Shown: positions 38,327 to 46,744 of the stretch, in pieces | How positions within the stretch are numbered: the first letter of the stretch is position 1 | How the letters are laid out: every line of letters begins with the position of its first letter | Assembly (NCBI GenBank): GCA_913774355.1 | Contig: CAJYGB010000004.1 | Span: forward strand, 62,001-126,000 | Length of the DNA stretch: 64,000 nt | Direction: 5' to 3' | Origin: an uncultured Chryseobacterium sp. | GTDB lineage: Bacteria; Bacteroidota; Bacteroidia; Flavobacteriales; Weeksellaceae | The notes under the pieces: generated by a model | Told to the model about the DNA's origin: nothing | The model's database searches: none | What the model saw: the letters and a program-made list of their open reading frames with translations, nothing else | Position numbers and translations under genes: made by a program

Positions 38327-40291
38327 ATGGAAGAATGCTGCAGTACAAAACCGGAAAAACCACATAGCCATAATCATGAAGGCCACGATCAAGATCATGA
38401 TCACGGGCATTCCCACGATTCGGAAGGAAAATCTGTCATTGAAATGTTTCTCCCTGCCATCGTGTCTTTTGTGCTGCTGATAGTGGGGATCGTCATGGAT
38501 CATATGATAAAACCCGAATGGTTTACAGGCTGGATCAGGCTGATCTGGTATCTCATTGCTTATATTCCTGTTGGCTTGCCTGTGCTGAAAGAAACGTTCG
38601 GAAGTATAAAAAACGGAGATGTTTTTTCCGAATTCTTCCTTATGGGTATTGCTACGGTAGGTGCTTTTGCCATTGGTGAATATCCGGAAGGCGTTGCAGT
38701 TATGCTTTTTTATTCGGTAGGTGAAGTTTTTCAGGCCATGGCCGTGACGAGGGCAAAAACCGATATTAAATCGTTGCTGGATCAGCGTCCCGATGAGGTT
38801 ACGGTAATCAGAGACGGGAAGCCGGAAACCGTAAAAGCGGAGAAAGTAAACATCGGCGATATTATACAGCTGAAATCAGGAGAAAAACTGGGGCTCGACG
38901 GTAAGCTGCTCTCAGAAACGGCTTCCTTTAATACAGCCGCACTCACGGGTGAAAGTAAACCCGATACCAAAACAAAAGGTGACCTTGTCCTTGCCGGAAT
39001 GATCAATCTGAATACTGTGAGCGAGATAGAAGTTACCACTGCTTACAAAGACAGTAAGCTGAGCCATATCCTGGAAATGGTACAGAATGCCACCGCCCAG
39101 AAAGCACCTACTGAGCTGTTCATCCGTAAATTTGCTAAAGTTTATACGCCGATTGTCGTATTTCTTGCCATCGGAATTGCCTTAATGCCGTATTTCTTTG
39201 TTGGAAATTATGAATTTCGCGATTGGCTGTACCGTGCACTGGTATTCCTGGTGATTTCCTGTCCGTGTGCGTTGGTGATTTCCATTCCGCTGGGATATTT
39301 TGGGGGGATAGGAGCGGGAAGCAGGAATGGGATCCTGTTTAAAGGAAGCAATTTCCTGGATGTGCTGGCTACGGTTCAGAACGTTGTGATGGATAAGACC
39401 GGAACCATGACGGAAGGTGTATTCAAAGTGCAGGAAGTAAATTTTAATAATGAATTTAATAAAAATGAAATCCTGACATTCATCAATGCCCTGGAAGCTA
39501 AAAGTTCGCACCCCGTAGCTACCGCAATTCATGAATATGCCGGGGCAATCGACCATTCCGTAGAATTGGAAAATATAGAAGAAATTGCCGGACAGGGCCT
39601 GAAAGCGATCGTGGGCGGTAAAGAATTATTGGTAGGAAACTTCAGGTTGATGGATGCGTCGGGCATCCGGTATGATCTCAATCCCGATAATATTATCTAT
39701 ACGGTTGTTGCAGTCACTTACGATAAAGAATTCGTCGGTTATCTTACCATCGCCGATTCCATAAAAGCCGATGCAAAGTTTACAATCGATCAATTAAAGT
39801 CTTTAGGCATAAAAACTACCATGCTCAGTGGCGATAAATCGTCGGTGGTAAAATACGTAGCCGACACTTTGGGTATTCAGAATGCACACGGGGATCTGCT
39901 TCCTGAGGACAAAGTAAATAAAGTAAAGGAAATCAAAGCAAGGAAACAGACGGTTGCCTTTATCGGGGACGGAGTGAATGATGCACCGGTCGTTGCTTTA
40001 AGTGATGTCGGCATTGCGATGGGCGGCCTGGGAAGTGATGCGACCATCGAAACGGCCGATGTGGTGATCCAGGACGACAGGCCCGGAAAAATTCCTATGG
40101 CCATCAACATCGGAAAGCAGACGAAAAGAATAGTCTGGCAGAATATCATCCTGGCATTTGCGGTAAAAGCCGCTGTGCTGGTACTCGGAGCAGGAGGCCT
40201 GGCCACAATGTGGGAAGCTGTCTTTGCCGATGTCGGAGTGGCATTGCTTGCAATTTTAAACGCGGTGAGGATTCAGCGGATGAAGTTTTAG
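38327..40291 (+). CDS. Zn/Cd-type heavy-metal P-type ATPase
   Basis: A 654-residue P1B ATPase that exports metal ions using ATP. The N-terminus is rich in His and Cys (MEECCST, then HSHNHEGHDQDHDHGHSHD) and replaces the usual ferredoxin-like metal domain. Family motifs are FNTAALTGES (TGE loop), the membrane SCPCALVIS, phosphorylation site DKTGTMTEG, HP dipeptide in SSHPVA, and GDGVNDAPVV. The last membrane segment has FADVGVALLAILNAVR; an Asp there is typical of the Zn/Cd/Pb subgroup. The start at 38327 is favoured over 38309, which lies inside the promoter box. Confidence 0.93.
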   Translation: MEECCSTKPEKPHSHNHEGHDQDHDHGHSHDSEGKSVIEMFLPAIVSFVLLIVGIVMDHMIKPEWFTGWIRLIWYLIAYIPVGLPVLKETFGSIKNGDVFSEFFLMGIATVGAFAIGEYPEGVAVMLFYSVGEVFQAMAVTRAKTDIKSLLDQRPDEVTVIRDGKPETVKAEKVNIGDIIQLKSGEKLGLDGKLLSETASFNTAALTGESKPDTKTKGDLVLAGMINLNTVSEIEVTTAYKDSKLSHILEMVQNATAQKAPTELFIRKFAKVYTPIVVFLAIGIALMPYFFVGNYEFRDWLYRALVFLVISCPCALVISIPLGYFGGIGAGSRNGILFKGSNFLDVLATVQNVVMDKTGTMTEGVFKVQEVNFNNEFNKNEILTFINALEAKSSHPVATAIHEYAGAIDHSVELENIEEIAGQGLKAIVGGKELLVGNFRLMDASGIRYDLNPDNIIYTVVAVTYDKEFVGYLTIADSIKADAKFTIDQLKSLGIKTTMLSGDKSSVVKYVADTLGIQNAHGDLLPEDKVNKVKEIKARKQTVAFIGDGVNDAPVVALSDVGIAMGGLGSDATIETADVVIQDDRPGKIPMAINIGKQTKRIVWQNIILAFAVKAAVLVLGAGGLATMWEAVFADVGVALLAILNAVRIQRMKF

Positions 40292-40541
40292 AAAGCTGGA
40301 ACTTTGGTGCCTGGAGTTTATTGATCTCATACAGATGATCAATCGTGTTTTTACCCATTACAAACAGAAGAATATTTTAATGGCTTGAAACTATTTTATC
40401 TTATGTGATCTGAAATAGTCTCAAAGCGGGTCTAAAATCTTGTGTATTGAGAACAATCCTGATGAATATGGTTCATATAATTTCTGATGAATGCTTGGAA
40501 ATGACTTTCATCATAATTGCCCATAAAACGATTTTCATTGG

Positions 40542-40549
40542 TATATTTG
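40542..40549 (+). promoter_or_regulatory. Promoter -7 box of first small Cys-rich protein
   Basis: TATATTTG, an exact -7 match, with a TTG at 40517-40519 as possible -33 (22-base spacing). It lies 18 bases before the TTG start. Confidence 0.55.
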
Positions 40550-40567
40550 TAAAACGAAAATTATCTG

Positions 40568-40930
40568 TTGAAGTTTTTCATTTCCATATTCATCATTTTC
40601 ACCATTGCATTACGTCCGGTATTGCCATTGATTGATTATGCCGTAAACTATAAATATATCGTGAAGAACCTTTGCGAAAACAGGAATATCCCACAGTCTA
40701 CCTGCAAAGGGAAGTGTTACCTGGAAAAGGAATTATCGAAAACAGGAAAACAAACGGGCAGTGCACAGAATATAAAGCTTTCGGGAATAGACATTTTCCT
40801 TTCCAATGAAATCCTTTCTTTTTCAAATAATAACAATTCCGCTTTTCAGAATGATAATAAAGTATCGGAATATGTTGCTTTTCATACTTCGGAATATATC
40901 CCGCAGGTATACCATCCCCCTTTGATGTAA
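40568..40930 (+). CDS. Small three-cysteine membrane-anchored protein, copy 1
   Basis: A 120-residue protein starting at TTG, with a hydrophobic N-terminus MKFFISIFIIFTIALRPVLP. I do not recognise a named domain. After the hydrophobic part comes LIDYAVNYKYIVKNLCENRN, then CKGKCYLEKELSK. Cysteines are at 36, 46 and 50 (C-x9-C-x3-C). It ends in a HPPLM tail. A second gene at 42960 encodes a protein with the same cysteine positions and about half identity over the first 60 residues. Neighbours are YHS, SCO1 and MbnP/MbnH proteins. This makes metal binding or metal delivery in the periplasm a reasonable guess, not a demonstrated function. Confidence 0.75.
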   Translation: MKFFISIFIIFTIALRPVLPLIDYAVNYKYIVKNLCENRNIPQSTCKGKCYLEKELSKTGKQTGSAQNIKLSGIDIFLSNEILSFSNNNNSAFQNDNKVSEYVAFHTSEYIPQVYHPPLM

Positions 40931-41071
40931 CATCCTTGTTGCACACAAAGCTGATTTTTAAGATACTACACCGATTGTTTGCATTTGAATAATGCTTTAA
41001 CGACATTGTTGATTCTCAAGATCTTACTTTCAGTCAGCATTCATTATTTAACTCATTTCAATTTAAATAAA

Positions 41072-41347
41072 ATGAAATCAAAACTTATCTTGACGGCATT
41101 AATGTCGGTTTCCTTAATGGCCTGCGCCCAGGAAACACCTAAAGTAAAACATAAAAAAGCCCCTTCCGCTTCAAAATCCGAAACGAAAACAATGAAATTT
41201 GCCAATGCGGCAGACCCAATCTGCCATATGCCTACGGAACCCGATATGAAGGACACGGCGGTCTATAAAAATAAAACGTACGGTTTTTGCAGCGTCTACT
41301 GCAAAGACGAATTCAAAAAGAACCCTGAGAAATATGTCCAGAAGTAA
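41072..41347 (+). CDS. YHS-domain lipoprotein
   Basis: The 91-residue protein starts MKSKLILTALMSVSLMACAQ, with a lipobox LMAC (Cys18), so it is probably a lipoprotein. A Lys/Ser-rich linker follows, then a YHS-type domain: DPICHMPTEPDMKDTAVYKN and TYGFCSVYCKDEFKKNPEKY. This small domain is found in metal-handling proteins and coordinates metals through its Cys and His. I placed the start at 41072 rather than the TTG at 40979 because this gives a clean lipoprotein signal. Its end overlaps the SCO1 gene by 14 bases. Confidence 0.85.
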   Translation: MKSKLILTALMSVSLMACAQETPKVKHKKAPSASKSETKTMKFANAADPICHMPTEPDMKDTAVYKNKTYGFCSVYCKDEFKKNPEKYVQK

Positions 41348-42014
41348 AAAACCGGCCCAGTCAAAAAGCAGGATCATTGTTCCGGTTGCGGTAATGGCAA
41401 TACTCTTTCTGGGAATCGGCATCGGGATGGGCTATTTCAAAAAGAACCTCTATACCGTTATGAAGGTGCCGGCGTTCCGGCTGACGGATCAGAATAAGAA
41501 GAAAATTACCGATAAGGATATGCTCGGAAAAGTCTATTTGGTAGAATTTTTCTTCAGCAGATGCCCTACCATCTGTCCGGTAATGAATACCAATATGAGA
41601 GCCATTGAAGAAGAAATCGATGACTCCGGTTTTGGGATTATTTCCATCAGCATCGATCCGGAACATGATACTCCGGAGCTGCTGAAAGAACATGCGGAAA
41701 GGATCGGGGTGAAATCTCCGAACTGGCATTTTCTTACCGGAAACAGGGATTATATCGGAAAGCTGGCCGATCAGTTCAATATTTATGTTGGCGATAAAGA
41801 AGACGAAAGCGAGAGTCTTAATCACAGCGGGATGATTGCTTTAGTGGATAAAGACGGGAACATCCGTTGCCGGTATAACAAAGACAATATGCCGATCTTA
41901 TATTATTCAGGACTGAATTACGAAGACCCGGCAGGGAAAACACCCAAACTCACCGGGAAATACCATCCGGACCGGGAAATCCTGATTGAGGATATCAGGA
42001 AGCTGTTGAAGTAA
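41334..42014 (+). CDS. SCO1/SenC/PrrC-family protein
   Basis: A 226-residue, membrane-anchored thioredoxin-fold protein. The N-terminal span IIVPVAVMAILFLGIGIGMG is followed by the periplasmic domain with FFFSRCPTICPVMNTNM-type sequence holding the CxxxC copper/redox motif. IISISIDPEHDTPELL and LNHSGMIALVDKDG follow, the latter with the conserved His. SCO proteins deliver copper to cytochrome c oxidase CuA or act as thiol-disulfide reductases. It overlaps the YHS gene, so the two are probably coupled. Confidence 0.93.
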   Translation: MSRSKKPAQSKSRIIVPVAVMAILFLGIGIGMGYFKKNLYTVMKVPAFRLTDQNKKKITDKDMLGKVYLVEFFFSRCPTICPVMNTNMRAIEEEIDDSGFGIISISIDPEHDTPELLKEHAERIGVKSPNWHFLTGNRDYIGKLADQFNIYVGDKEDESESLNHSGMIALVDKDGNIRCRYNKDNMPILYYSGLNYEDPAGKTPKLTGKYHPDREILIEDIRKLLK

Positions 42015-42164
42015 AAGCTGGATGATGGAAGTTGCTTTTGGCTTAATCAAACCTATCATCCTGTAAAAGAATATTATCTATTTGATTAAATGAAGGATGG
42101 AAGAGAGATATGAGAAGTTAATTTAGTTTAACATTCAACTCTAGACTAAACCACTTGTAAGCAT

Positions 42165-42172
42165 TAAATTTG
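42165..42172 (+). promoter_or_regulatory. Candidate -7 box of the sod transcript
   Basis: TAAATTTG matches TAnnTTTG about 110 bases before the sod ATG. No clear -33 partner is visible. Confidence 0.35.
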
Positions 42173-42281
42173 CTACGATAGATTAGAAGATGAAGAAGGG
42201 ACTTGAAATTTATATAAACTTCCGGTACCCAGCATCCATCTTCCAACGAAAATAAATACAAACCACAAAAAACAAAACGTT

Positions 42282-42956
42282 ATGAAGATTTTGAAAGTAG
42301 CTGCCCTGAGTGCAGTATTTGCGGCGCAGTTTGCCTTTGCGCAGTTCAAGCAGACGCCTTTGCCGTACGCTTATGATGCATTGGAAGGAAACATCGATGC
42401 CAAAACCATGGAAATCCATTACTCGAAACATGCGGCAGCGTATGTGGCTAACCTGAATAAAGCGATTGCCGGAACCCCACAGGAGAAGCAAACCTTATTC
42501 GAAATTATGTCAAATGTATCGAAGTTACCGGCAGCCGTAAGAAACAATGCCGGCGGACATTACAACCATGAATTGTTCTGGACTGTGCTTACCCCGGTAA
42601 AAAACACACAGCCTTCTGCAAAACTGGCAAAAGCCATCAACGAAACATTCGGAAGTATGGAAGCTTTTAAAGAAAAAATGGCAAAAGCGGGCGCTGATCG
42701 TTTCGGTTCCGGATGGGCATGGCTTTCCGTTGATAAAAACGGAAAACTGTTTGTTTCCTCAACACCTAACCAGGATAATCCGCTGATGGATGTGGTTGAG
42801 GAAAAAGGAACTCCTATTTTCGGGATCGATGTATGGGAACACGCTTACTATCTGAAATATCAGAACAAAAGAGCCGATTACCTTACTGCAATCTGGAATG
42901 TTACCAACTGGAAAGAAATCAGCAGAAGGTACGAAGAAGCCATCAGCAAGAAATAA
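42282..42956 (+). CDS. Exported superoxide dismutase (Mn/Fe family)
   Basis: A 224-residue enzyme with signal peptide [20 protein letters not shown], which points to the periplasm or outside. Metal ligands by family pattern are His46 (MEIHYSKH), His96 ([10 protein letters not shown]), Asp183 and His187 (DVWEHAYY). The NNAGGHYNH and [10 protein letters not shown] segments resemble the Mn-type more than E. coli FeSOD, but cambialistic use is possible. It dismutates superoxide to peroxide. The next gene begins three bases after its stop, so the two are cotranscribed. Confidence 0.95.
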   Translation: MKILKVAALSAVFAAQFAFAQFKQTPLPYAYDALEGNIDAKTMEIHYSKHAAAYVANLNKAIAGTPQEKQTLFEIMSNVSKLPAAVRNNAGGHYNHELFWTVLTPVKNTQPSAKLAKAINETFGSMEAFKEKMAKAGADRFGSGWAWLSVDKNGKLFVSSTPNQDNPLMDVVEEKGTPIFGIDVWEHAYYLKYQNKRADYLTAIWNVTNWKEISRRYEEAISKK

Positions 42957-42959
42957 TCT

Positions 42960-43328
42960 ATGAATGTAATTTGCAGCATATTCCTCACATTATTCGTGGT
43001 ATTCAGACCTCTGGTACCGCTGGTGGAGTATGCTGTGAATTATCAATACATCGCTGAAGTATTATGTATCAATAAAAACAGTCCCGAGCTCCATTGTAAC
43101 GGGAAATGTTATCTCGGCAGGCAGCTTGCCAAAACCAATGATACGGATTCGTCACCTTTACAAAAAACAAAAAATTCGGGACAGAAATTACTGGACGTAT
43201 ATGTCCTGCCTGATATTTCCACAATTGTAGGAACGGAAAACGTCCGATCTCTAAAATCCTGTTTTCTTTACAGCCCTTCCTATACCTTTCTTTTTCTGAA
43301 GCATATTTTCAGGCCACCGGTCTTTTAA
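42960..43328 (+). CDS. Small three-cysteine membrane-anchored protein, copy 2
   Basis: A 122-residue paralogue of the protein at 40568. It has a hydrophobic start MNVICSIFLTLFVVFRPLVP, then LVEYAVNYQYIAEVLCINKN and CNGKCYLGRQLAK. Cysteines 36, 46 and 50 are at exactly the same positions as in copy 1; Cys5 is extra. It ends FRPPVF, like the HPPLM end of copy 1. The variable stretch after residue 60 is unlike copy 1. It follows the exported superoxide dismutase by three bases. Function is unknown. Confidence 0.75.
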   Translation: MNVICSIFLTLFVVFRPLVPLVEYAVNYQYIAEVLCINKNSPELHCNGKCYLGRQLAKTNDTDSSPLQKTKNSGQKLLDVYVLPDISTIVGTENVRSLKSCFLYSPSYTFLFLKHIFRPPVF

Positions 43329-43517
43329 GTTACTTTTTCAAAATCTTTTATACTGTTGTTATTCCCAAGAATTTCAACAGATATTCTTCCGTAATCATGT
43401 TACACTCCGGATGTATTCTTACCGGAACGAAAGAAGAATGCTTCATAGTGTAAAGATTTCTGCTATTCATAAAATAGAATGTTCGGCATTCAAAAAAATT
43501 AACTTAAAAAATCAACA

Positions 43518-44345
43518 ATGAAAATTTATAAATTTTTATCATTATTCTTTATTGCCCTTACTTTATTTACCTTTTCATCATGCAAAACCAGTAACGACGA
43601 CGAGGTGATAGATTCAGCTCCGGGAAACCTTCAGTTGAAATTTGAAAACGGGTTTAATACTGTTGGAGATATTGTTTTAAACCAGACTACACAAACTTCT
43701 GTCAACGGACAGAAGCATCAGTTTTCAACCCTGAAATATGTCATCAGCAACATCACTTTGATCGATGAAAATGGCGGCGAATTCAGATACCATTACAACG
43801 ATCCGGACAACGGTGCATTTATCATAGATCAGGCAGAAGCGGTTGCCGGAATTAATTATGTCAACCTGAAAGAAATTCCTAAAAATAATTACAGAAAAGT
43901 AAGAATCGGGTTGGGGATCAGTCAGTCGGCCTATCTTTTAGGGCAAAACGGACAGGGGATTTTCTGGCAGAAAGCAAAAACGGCCGGAATGGCCTGGTCC
44001 TGGGCTGCAGGGTATATTTTCACAAAACTGGAAGGTAAGTACGGAACTTCTTCAGCAACTTCAGAATTTATGAATCACTGTGGAAATATGGGCAATACTT
44101 CTGCCAACAATACACCGGATCTTTACCGTGAGGTTACCCTTGATTTTCCAACAACAGCGAGAGTTTCAAAAGAAATTACACCCTCAGTTCATATTTTGGC
44201 AGACCTTAATCAATTTCTGAGCGGACAGACTGTTTTAACGCTGGATAATTCCAACGATATGGCTATGGGATCGAACCAGCATCTCGTGAATGTAACCAAC
44301 AATATTTCTAAAATGTTTACAGTAGATCATGTTCACAATGATTAA
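43518..44345 (+). CDS. MbnP-like copper-binding lipoprotein
   Basis: A 275-residue lipoprotein with lipobox FSSC (Cys22). The beta-rich domain contains LQLKFENGFNTVG, FSTLKYVISNITLIDENG, IPKNNYRKVRIGLGISQS and KTAGMAWSWAAGYIFTKLEG. The last segment (Trp160 and Trp162) matches the MbnP pattern. In characterised MbnP one tryptophan is oxidised to kynurenine by the diheme partner MbnH and the protein then binds copper. The next gene encodes that partner. There is no methanobactin precursor or MbnB/MbnC here. Location is probably the periplasmic face of a membrane. Confidence 0.85.
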   Translation: MKIYKFLSLFFIALTLFTFSSCKTSNDDEVIDSAPGNLQLKFENGFNTVGDIVLNQTTQTSVNGQKHQFSTLKYVISNITLIDENGGEFRYHYNDPDNGAFIIDQAEAVAGINYVNLKEIPKNNYRKVRIGLGISQSAYLLGQNGQGIFWQKAKTAGMAWSWAAGYIFTKLEGKYGTSSATSEFMNHCGNMGNTSANNTPDLYREVTLDFPTTARVSKEITPSVHILADLNQFLSGQTVLTLDNSNDMAMGSNQHLVNVTNNISKMFTVDHVHND

Positions 44346-45411
44346 TTTTTTCAGACAAATCCAAAGAGGGAAGAGTGCTCTTTGGATTTTCCTCTTTTTT
44401 ACAGCTTTTGCATTAATATCCTGTACAGGCGATGAGGTTATCGAACCTTTACCAAAAGATGAAGCGTATCATCTGGAAAAACCTTCGGGGTTTCCGGAAA
44501 TGACTTTCGATGTCACAGGAAATCCGGTTACAGTGAATGGCGTGGCTTTAGGGAAAAAACTTTTTTATGAAGGAAAATTATCCCGGAACAATACTATATC
44601 ATGCGGATTCTGCCATATTCAGGAATATGCTTTTACCCATCACGGTCATACGGTAAGCCACGGAATAGATGACCGGTTGGGAATCCGGAATGCTCCACCA
44701 ATACAGAATATGGCGTTTCTTAAAAATTATACCTGGGACGGAGTCAGTCATAACCTGGATGAAAGATCTCTCGTTCCGATCACCACTGATTTTGAAATGG
44801 ACAGTTCGCTTCCCGAAGCGGTAGGCAAATTAAATGCGGATGAAAATTATAGGAAGATGTTTAAAGCTGCATTTGGGAATGAAAATATTACCGGTGAAAA
44901 AATTCTGAAAGCGATTTCCCAGTTTATGGCAACCATGATTTCTGCCGATTCAAAATACGACCGGATGAAAAAAGGGAATGCTGTGTTTACGGCTGAAGAA
45001 AATCAGGGCATGGCTTTATTTCAGAACAGATGTGCAGCCTGTCATTCGGGAGATTTGTTTACCGATGAAAGTTTTCGGAATACAGGGATGTATTATAACG
45101 CACAGTTTGACGACAGAGGAAGATATCGGGTAACACTGGATTGGAATGACAATATGAAATTCCGTGTCCCCAGCTTAAGAAATGTAGAATATACCGCACC
45201 GTATATGCACGATGGAAGATTCTACAGTTTGGAGGCTGTGATGAATTTTTATTCTGACAACGTGGAAAACCAGCCGAATCTTGATCCGTTACTTAAACAG
45301 AACGGACATATCGGTATTTCAATGACCAGTCCGGAAAAACAGAACATTATAGCTTTCCTGAAGACTTTAAGCGATAAGAATTTTATTACCAACCCGAAAT
45401 TTGCAGAATAA
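44338..45411 (+). CDS. MbnH-like diheme c-type peroxidase-family protein
   Basis: From the ATG at 44338 (three codons inside an in-frame alternative at 44329) this is a 357-residue lipoprotein with lipobox LISC. Two heme c sites are visible: CGFCH early (SCGFCHIQEYAF) and CAACH in the middle (NRCAACHSGDLF). VPSLRNVEYTAPYMHDGRFY is the conserved C-terminal segment of the CcpA/MauG group. Next to MbnP it is best read as MbnH, which makes a high-valent diheme state and oxidises the MbnP tryptophan. A cytochrome c peroxidase is the alternative. The start codon overlaps the mbnP stop (ATGATTAA). Confidence 0.88.
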   Translation: MINFFRQIQRGKSALWIFLFFTAFALISCTGDEVIEPLPKDEAYHLEKPSGFPEMTFDVTGNPVTVNGVALGKKLFYEGKLSRNNTISCGFCHIQEYAFTHHGHTVSHGIDDRLGIRNAPPIQNMAFLKNYTWDGVSHNLDERSLVPITTDFEMDSSLPEAVGKLNADENYRKMFKAAFGNENITGEKILKAISQFMATMISADSKYDRMKKGNAVFTAEENQGMALFQNRCAACHSGDLFTDESFRNTGMYYNAQFDDRGRYRVTLDWNDNMKFRVPSLRNVEYTAPYMHDGRFYSLEAVMNFYSDNVENQPNLDPLLKQNGHIGISMTSPEKQNIIAFLKTLSDKNFITNPKFAE

Positions 45412-45418
45412 TAAGACC

Positions 45419-46360
45419 ATGAAGAAAGTATTTTTAACAATGAGTCTGGCAGGGTGCTTGTTAAGCCAGGCTAAAACAACGGGCGATAGTTTACTTATCC
45501 CAAGAGAATTACGTCCGTTTACTCCGGAGGATTGTGATGCTTGCGGCTGTGCTGCGGGTAACGGGTCCTCCGGTTTTGAATCTTTACTGAATCCTCAGTT
45601 TGTCGGGATTAAATATTTTGCCCAGCATTACAAGGCAAAGGAAAATCTTTTTGTAAAGGACCTGACCCAGGACCAGTATTTCAATACCCTGCAGCTTTGG
45701 GCCAGAGTTCCGGTTGCGAAAAACATGAGTGTATATGCAAGTGTTCCTTTTCAGTTTCATACCAAGAAAACGTTGCAGGGAAATATCAATATTGAAGGAA
45801 TCGGAGATGCAAATGTCATAGGGATTTATCAGATTATCGACTCCAAAGATTCTTCCCATCAACTTAACGGAGGTTTCGGTGTGAAAATTCCGATCGGAAA
45901 GTTTGATGAGAAAGGAATTTCAGGAGTAAATCCCAGCTTTCAGTTGGGGACGGGAAGCTGGGATTATCAGATGGCTTTGAATTATAAATTTCAGAAAAAC
46001 AGCATTGCTGTTTTGTTAAATACAGATTACACGATCAAAACAGAGAACAAAAAGCATTACCGGTTCGGAAACCAATGGAATTATGCGGCGACTGGATTTT
46101 ACAGACTTTGGAAAAATGAAAACAGCATTTTCTCCGGAAAATTGGGGATGCAGGGCGAAGTTTATGACTGGAACAGACAGTTCGGAGAAGTAATGCCGAA
46201 AACCGCAGGAAGTGCCCTGTACGGAAAGTTCGGTTTTGAAGCCTCATATAAAAAATTAAGCCTGGGAAGTGAGATCATGCTTCCTGCCTACACAGATCTT
46301 GCCGGGGGAGATATCGAAGCAAAATCCCGGTTCACTGTTTTTCTGAATGTTGGGATTTAA
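45419..46360 (+). CDS. Outer-membrane beta-barrel protein with CDxCxC motif
   Basis: From the ATG at 45419 this is 313 residues with signal peptide MKKVFLTMSLAGCLLSQA. The mature N-terminus contains EDCDACGCAAGNGSSGFESL, a Cys cluster. The remainder has alternating strands (VPVAKNMSVYASVPFQFHTK, FGVKIPIGKFDEKG, SLGSEIMLPAYTDLAGGDIE) and ends FTVFLNVGI, as in outer-membrane barrels. It starts eight bases after the MbnH gene. Uptake or export of a metal or small molecule is plausible, but I cannot name the family with certainty. Confidence 0.65.
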   Translation: MKKVFLTMSLAGCLLSQAKTTGDSLLIPRELRPFTPEDCDACGCAAGNGSSGFESLLNPQFVGIKYFAQHYKAKENLFVKDLTQDQYFNTLQLWARVPVAKNMSVYASVPFQFHTKKTLQGNINIEGIGDANVIGIYQIIDSKDSSHQLNGGFGVKIPIGKFDEKGISGVNPSFQLGTGSWDYQMALNYKFQKNSIAVLLNTDYTIKTENKKHYRFGNQWNYAATGFYRLWKNENSIFSGKLGMQGEVYDWNRQFGEVMPKTAGSALYGKFGFEASYKKLSLGSEIMLPAYTDLAGGDIEAKSRFTVFLNVGI

Positions 46361-46385
46361 TAATAAACAGAATGATGTAATTATA

Positions 46386-46417
46386 AGACCTTCTTCTTCG
46401 GATGAAGGTCTTTTTTT
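46386..46417 (+). terminator. Terminator after the MbnP/MbnH operon
   Basis: AGACCTTC at 46386-46393 pairs with GAAGGTCT at 46404-46411, with T-run to 46417. Confidence 0.9.
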
Positions 46418-46461
46418 CTTTTATTTTGTTTGTTTCCTTCTGGTCTTTTAAGCTAAAAAAC

Positions 46462-46491
46462 AAAAAGAGATCCAAAACTGAATCTCTTTTT
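46462..46491 (-). terminator. Terminator after the tRNA-Glu pair
   Basis: AAAAAGAGAT at 46462-46471 pairs with ATCTCTTTTT at 46482-46491. The hairpin has A and T tracts on both sides and could work in both directions; it ends the minus-strand tRNA transcript. Confidence 0.75.
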
Positions 46492-46494
46492 AAG

Positions 46495-46566
46495 TAGCCC
46501 GTAGGGGAATCGAACCCCTCTTACCAGAATGAAAATCTGAGGTCCTAACCGATAGACGAACGGGCC
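46495..46566 (-). tRNA. tRNA-Glu (TTC)
   Basis: The minus strand forms a 72-base cloverleaf starting GGCCCGT, with acceptor partner ACGGGCT and discriminator A. The anticodon loop is TTTTCAT, giving anticodon TTC for glutamate. The T arm has GGTTCGATTCC. CCA is not encoded. It is identical to the copy at 46662-46733. Confidence 0.95.
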
Positions 46567-46661
46567 ATCTGTCTTCCGCTAAATAAATAGCGTGTTAGTT
46601 TTTTGTTTTTATAAGTATCAACTCTTATTAATTACCAGGTTAGAATAGTAATTAAATTTTG

Positions 46662-46733
46662 TAGCCCGTAGGGGAATCGAACCCCTCTTACCAGAATGAA
46701 AATCTGAGGTCCTAACCGATAGACGAACGGGCC
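46662..46733 (-). tRNA. tRNA-Glu (TTC), second identical copy
   Basis: Same 72-base sequence as the neighbouring gene, with anticodon TTC. It lies 95 bases upstream on the same strand and downstream of rpsT, so the three are probably transcribed in one direction. Confidence 0.95.
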
Positions 46734-46744
46734 AACTATACTTA

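Noticed and set aside
40979..41071. N-terminal extension of the YHS lipoprotein from TTG 40979
   Set aside because: The extension lacks a coherent signal, while the ATG at 41072 gives a clean lipoprotein signal sequence.
43518..45411. A complete methanobactin biosynthesis locus
   Set aside because: MbnP and MbnH are present, but no MbnA-like precursor, MbnB/MbnC enzymes or a methanobactin transporter can be seen nearby.
46462..46733. The tRNA-Glu pair as an integration site
   Set aside because: Both copies are full length and no integrase or partial tRNA repeat lies nearby.
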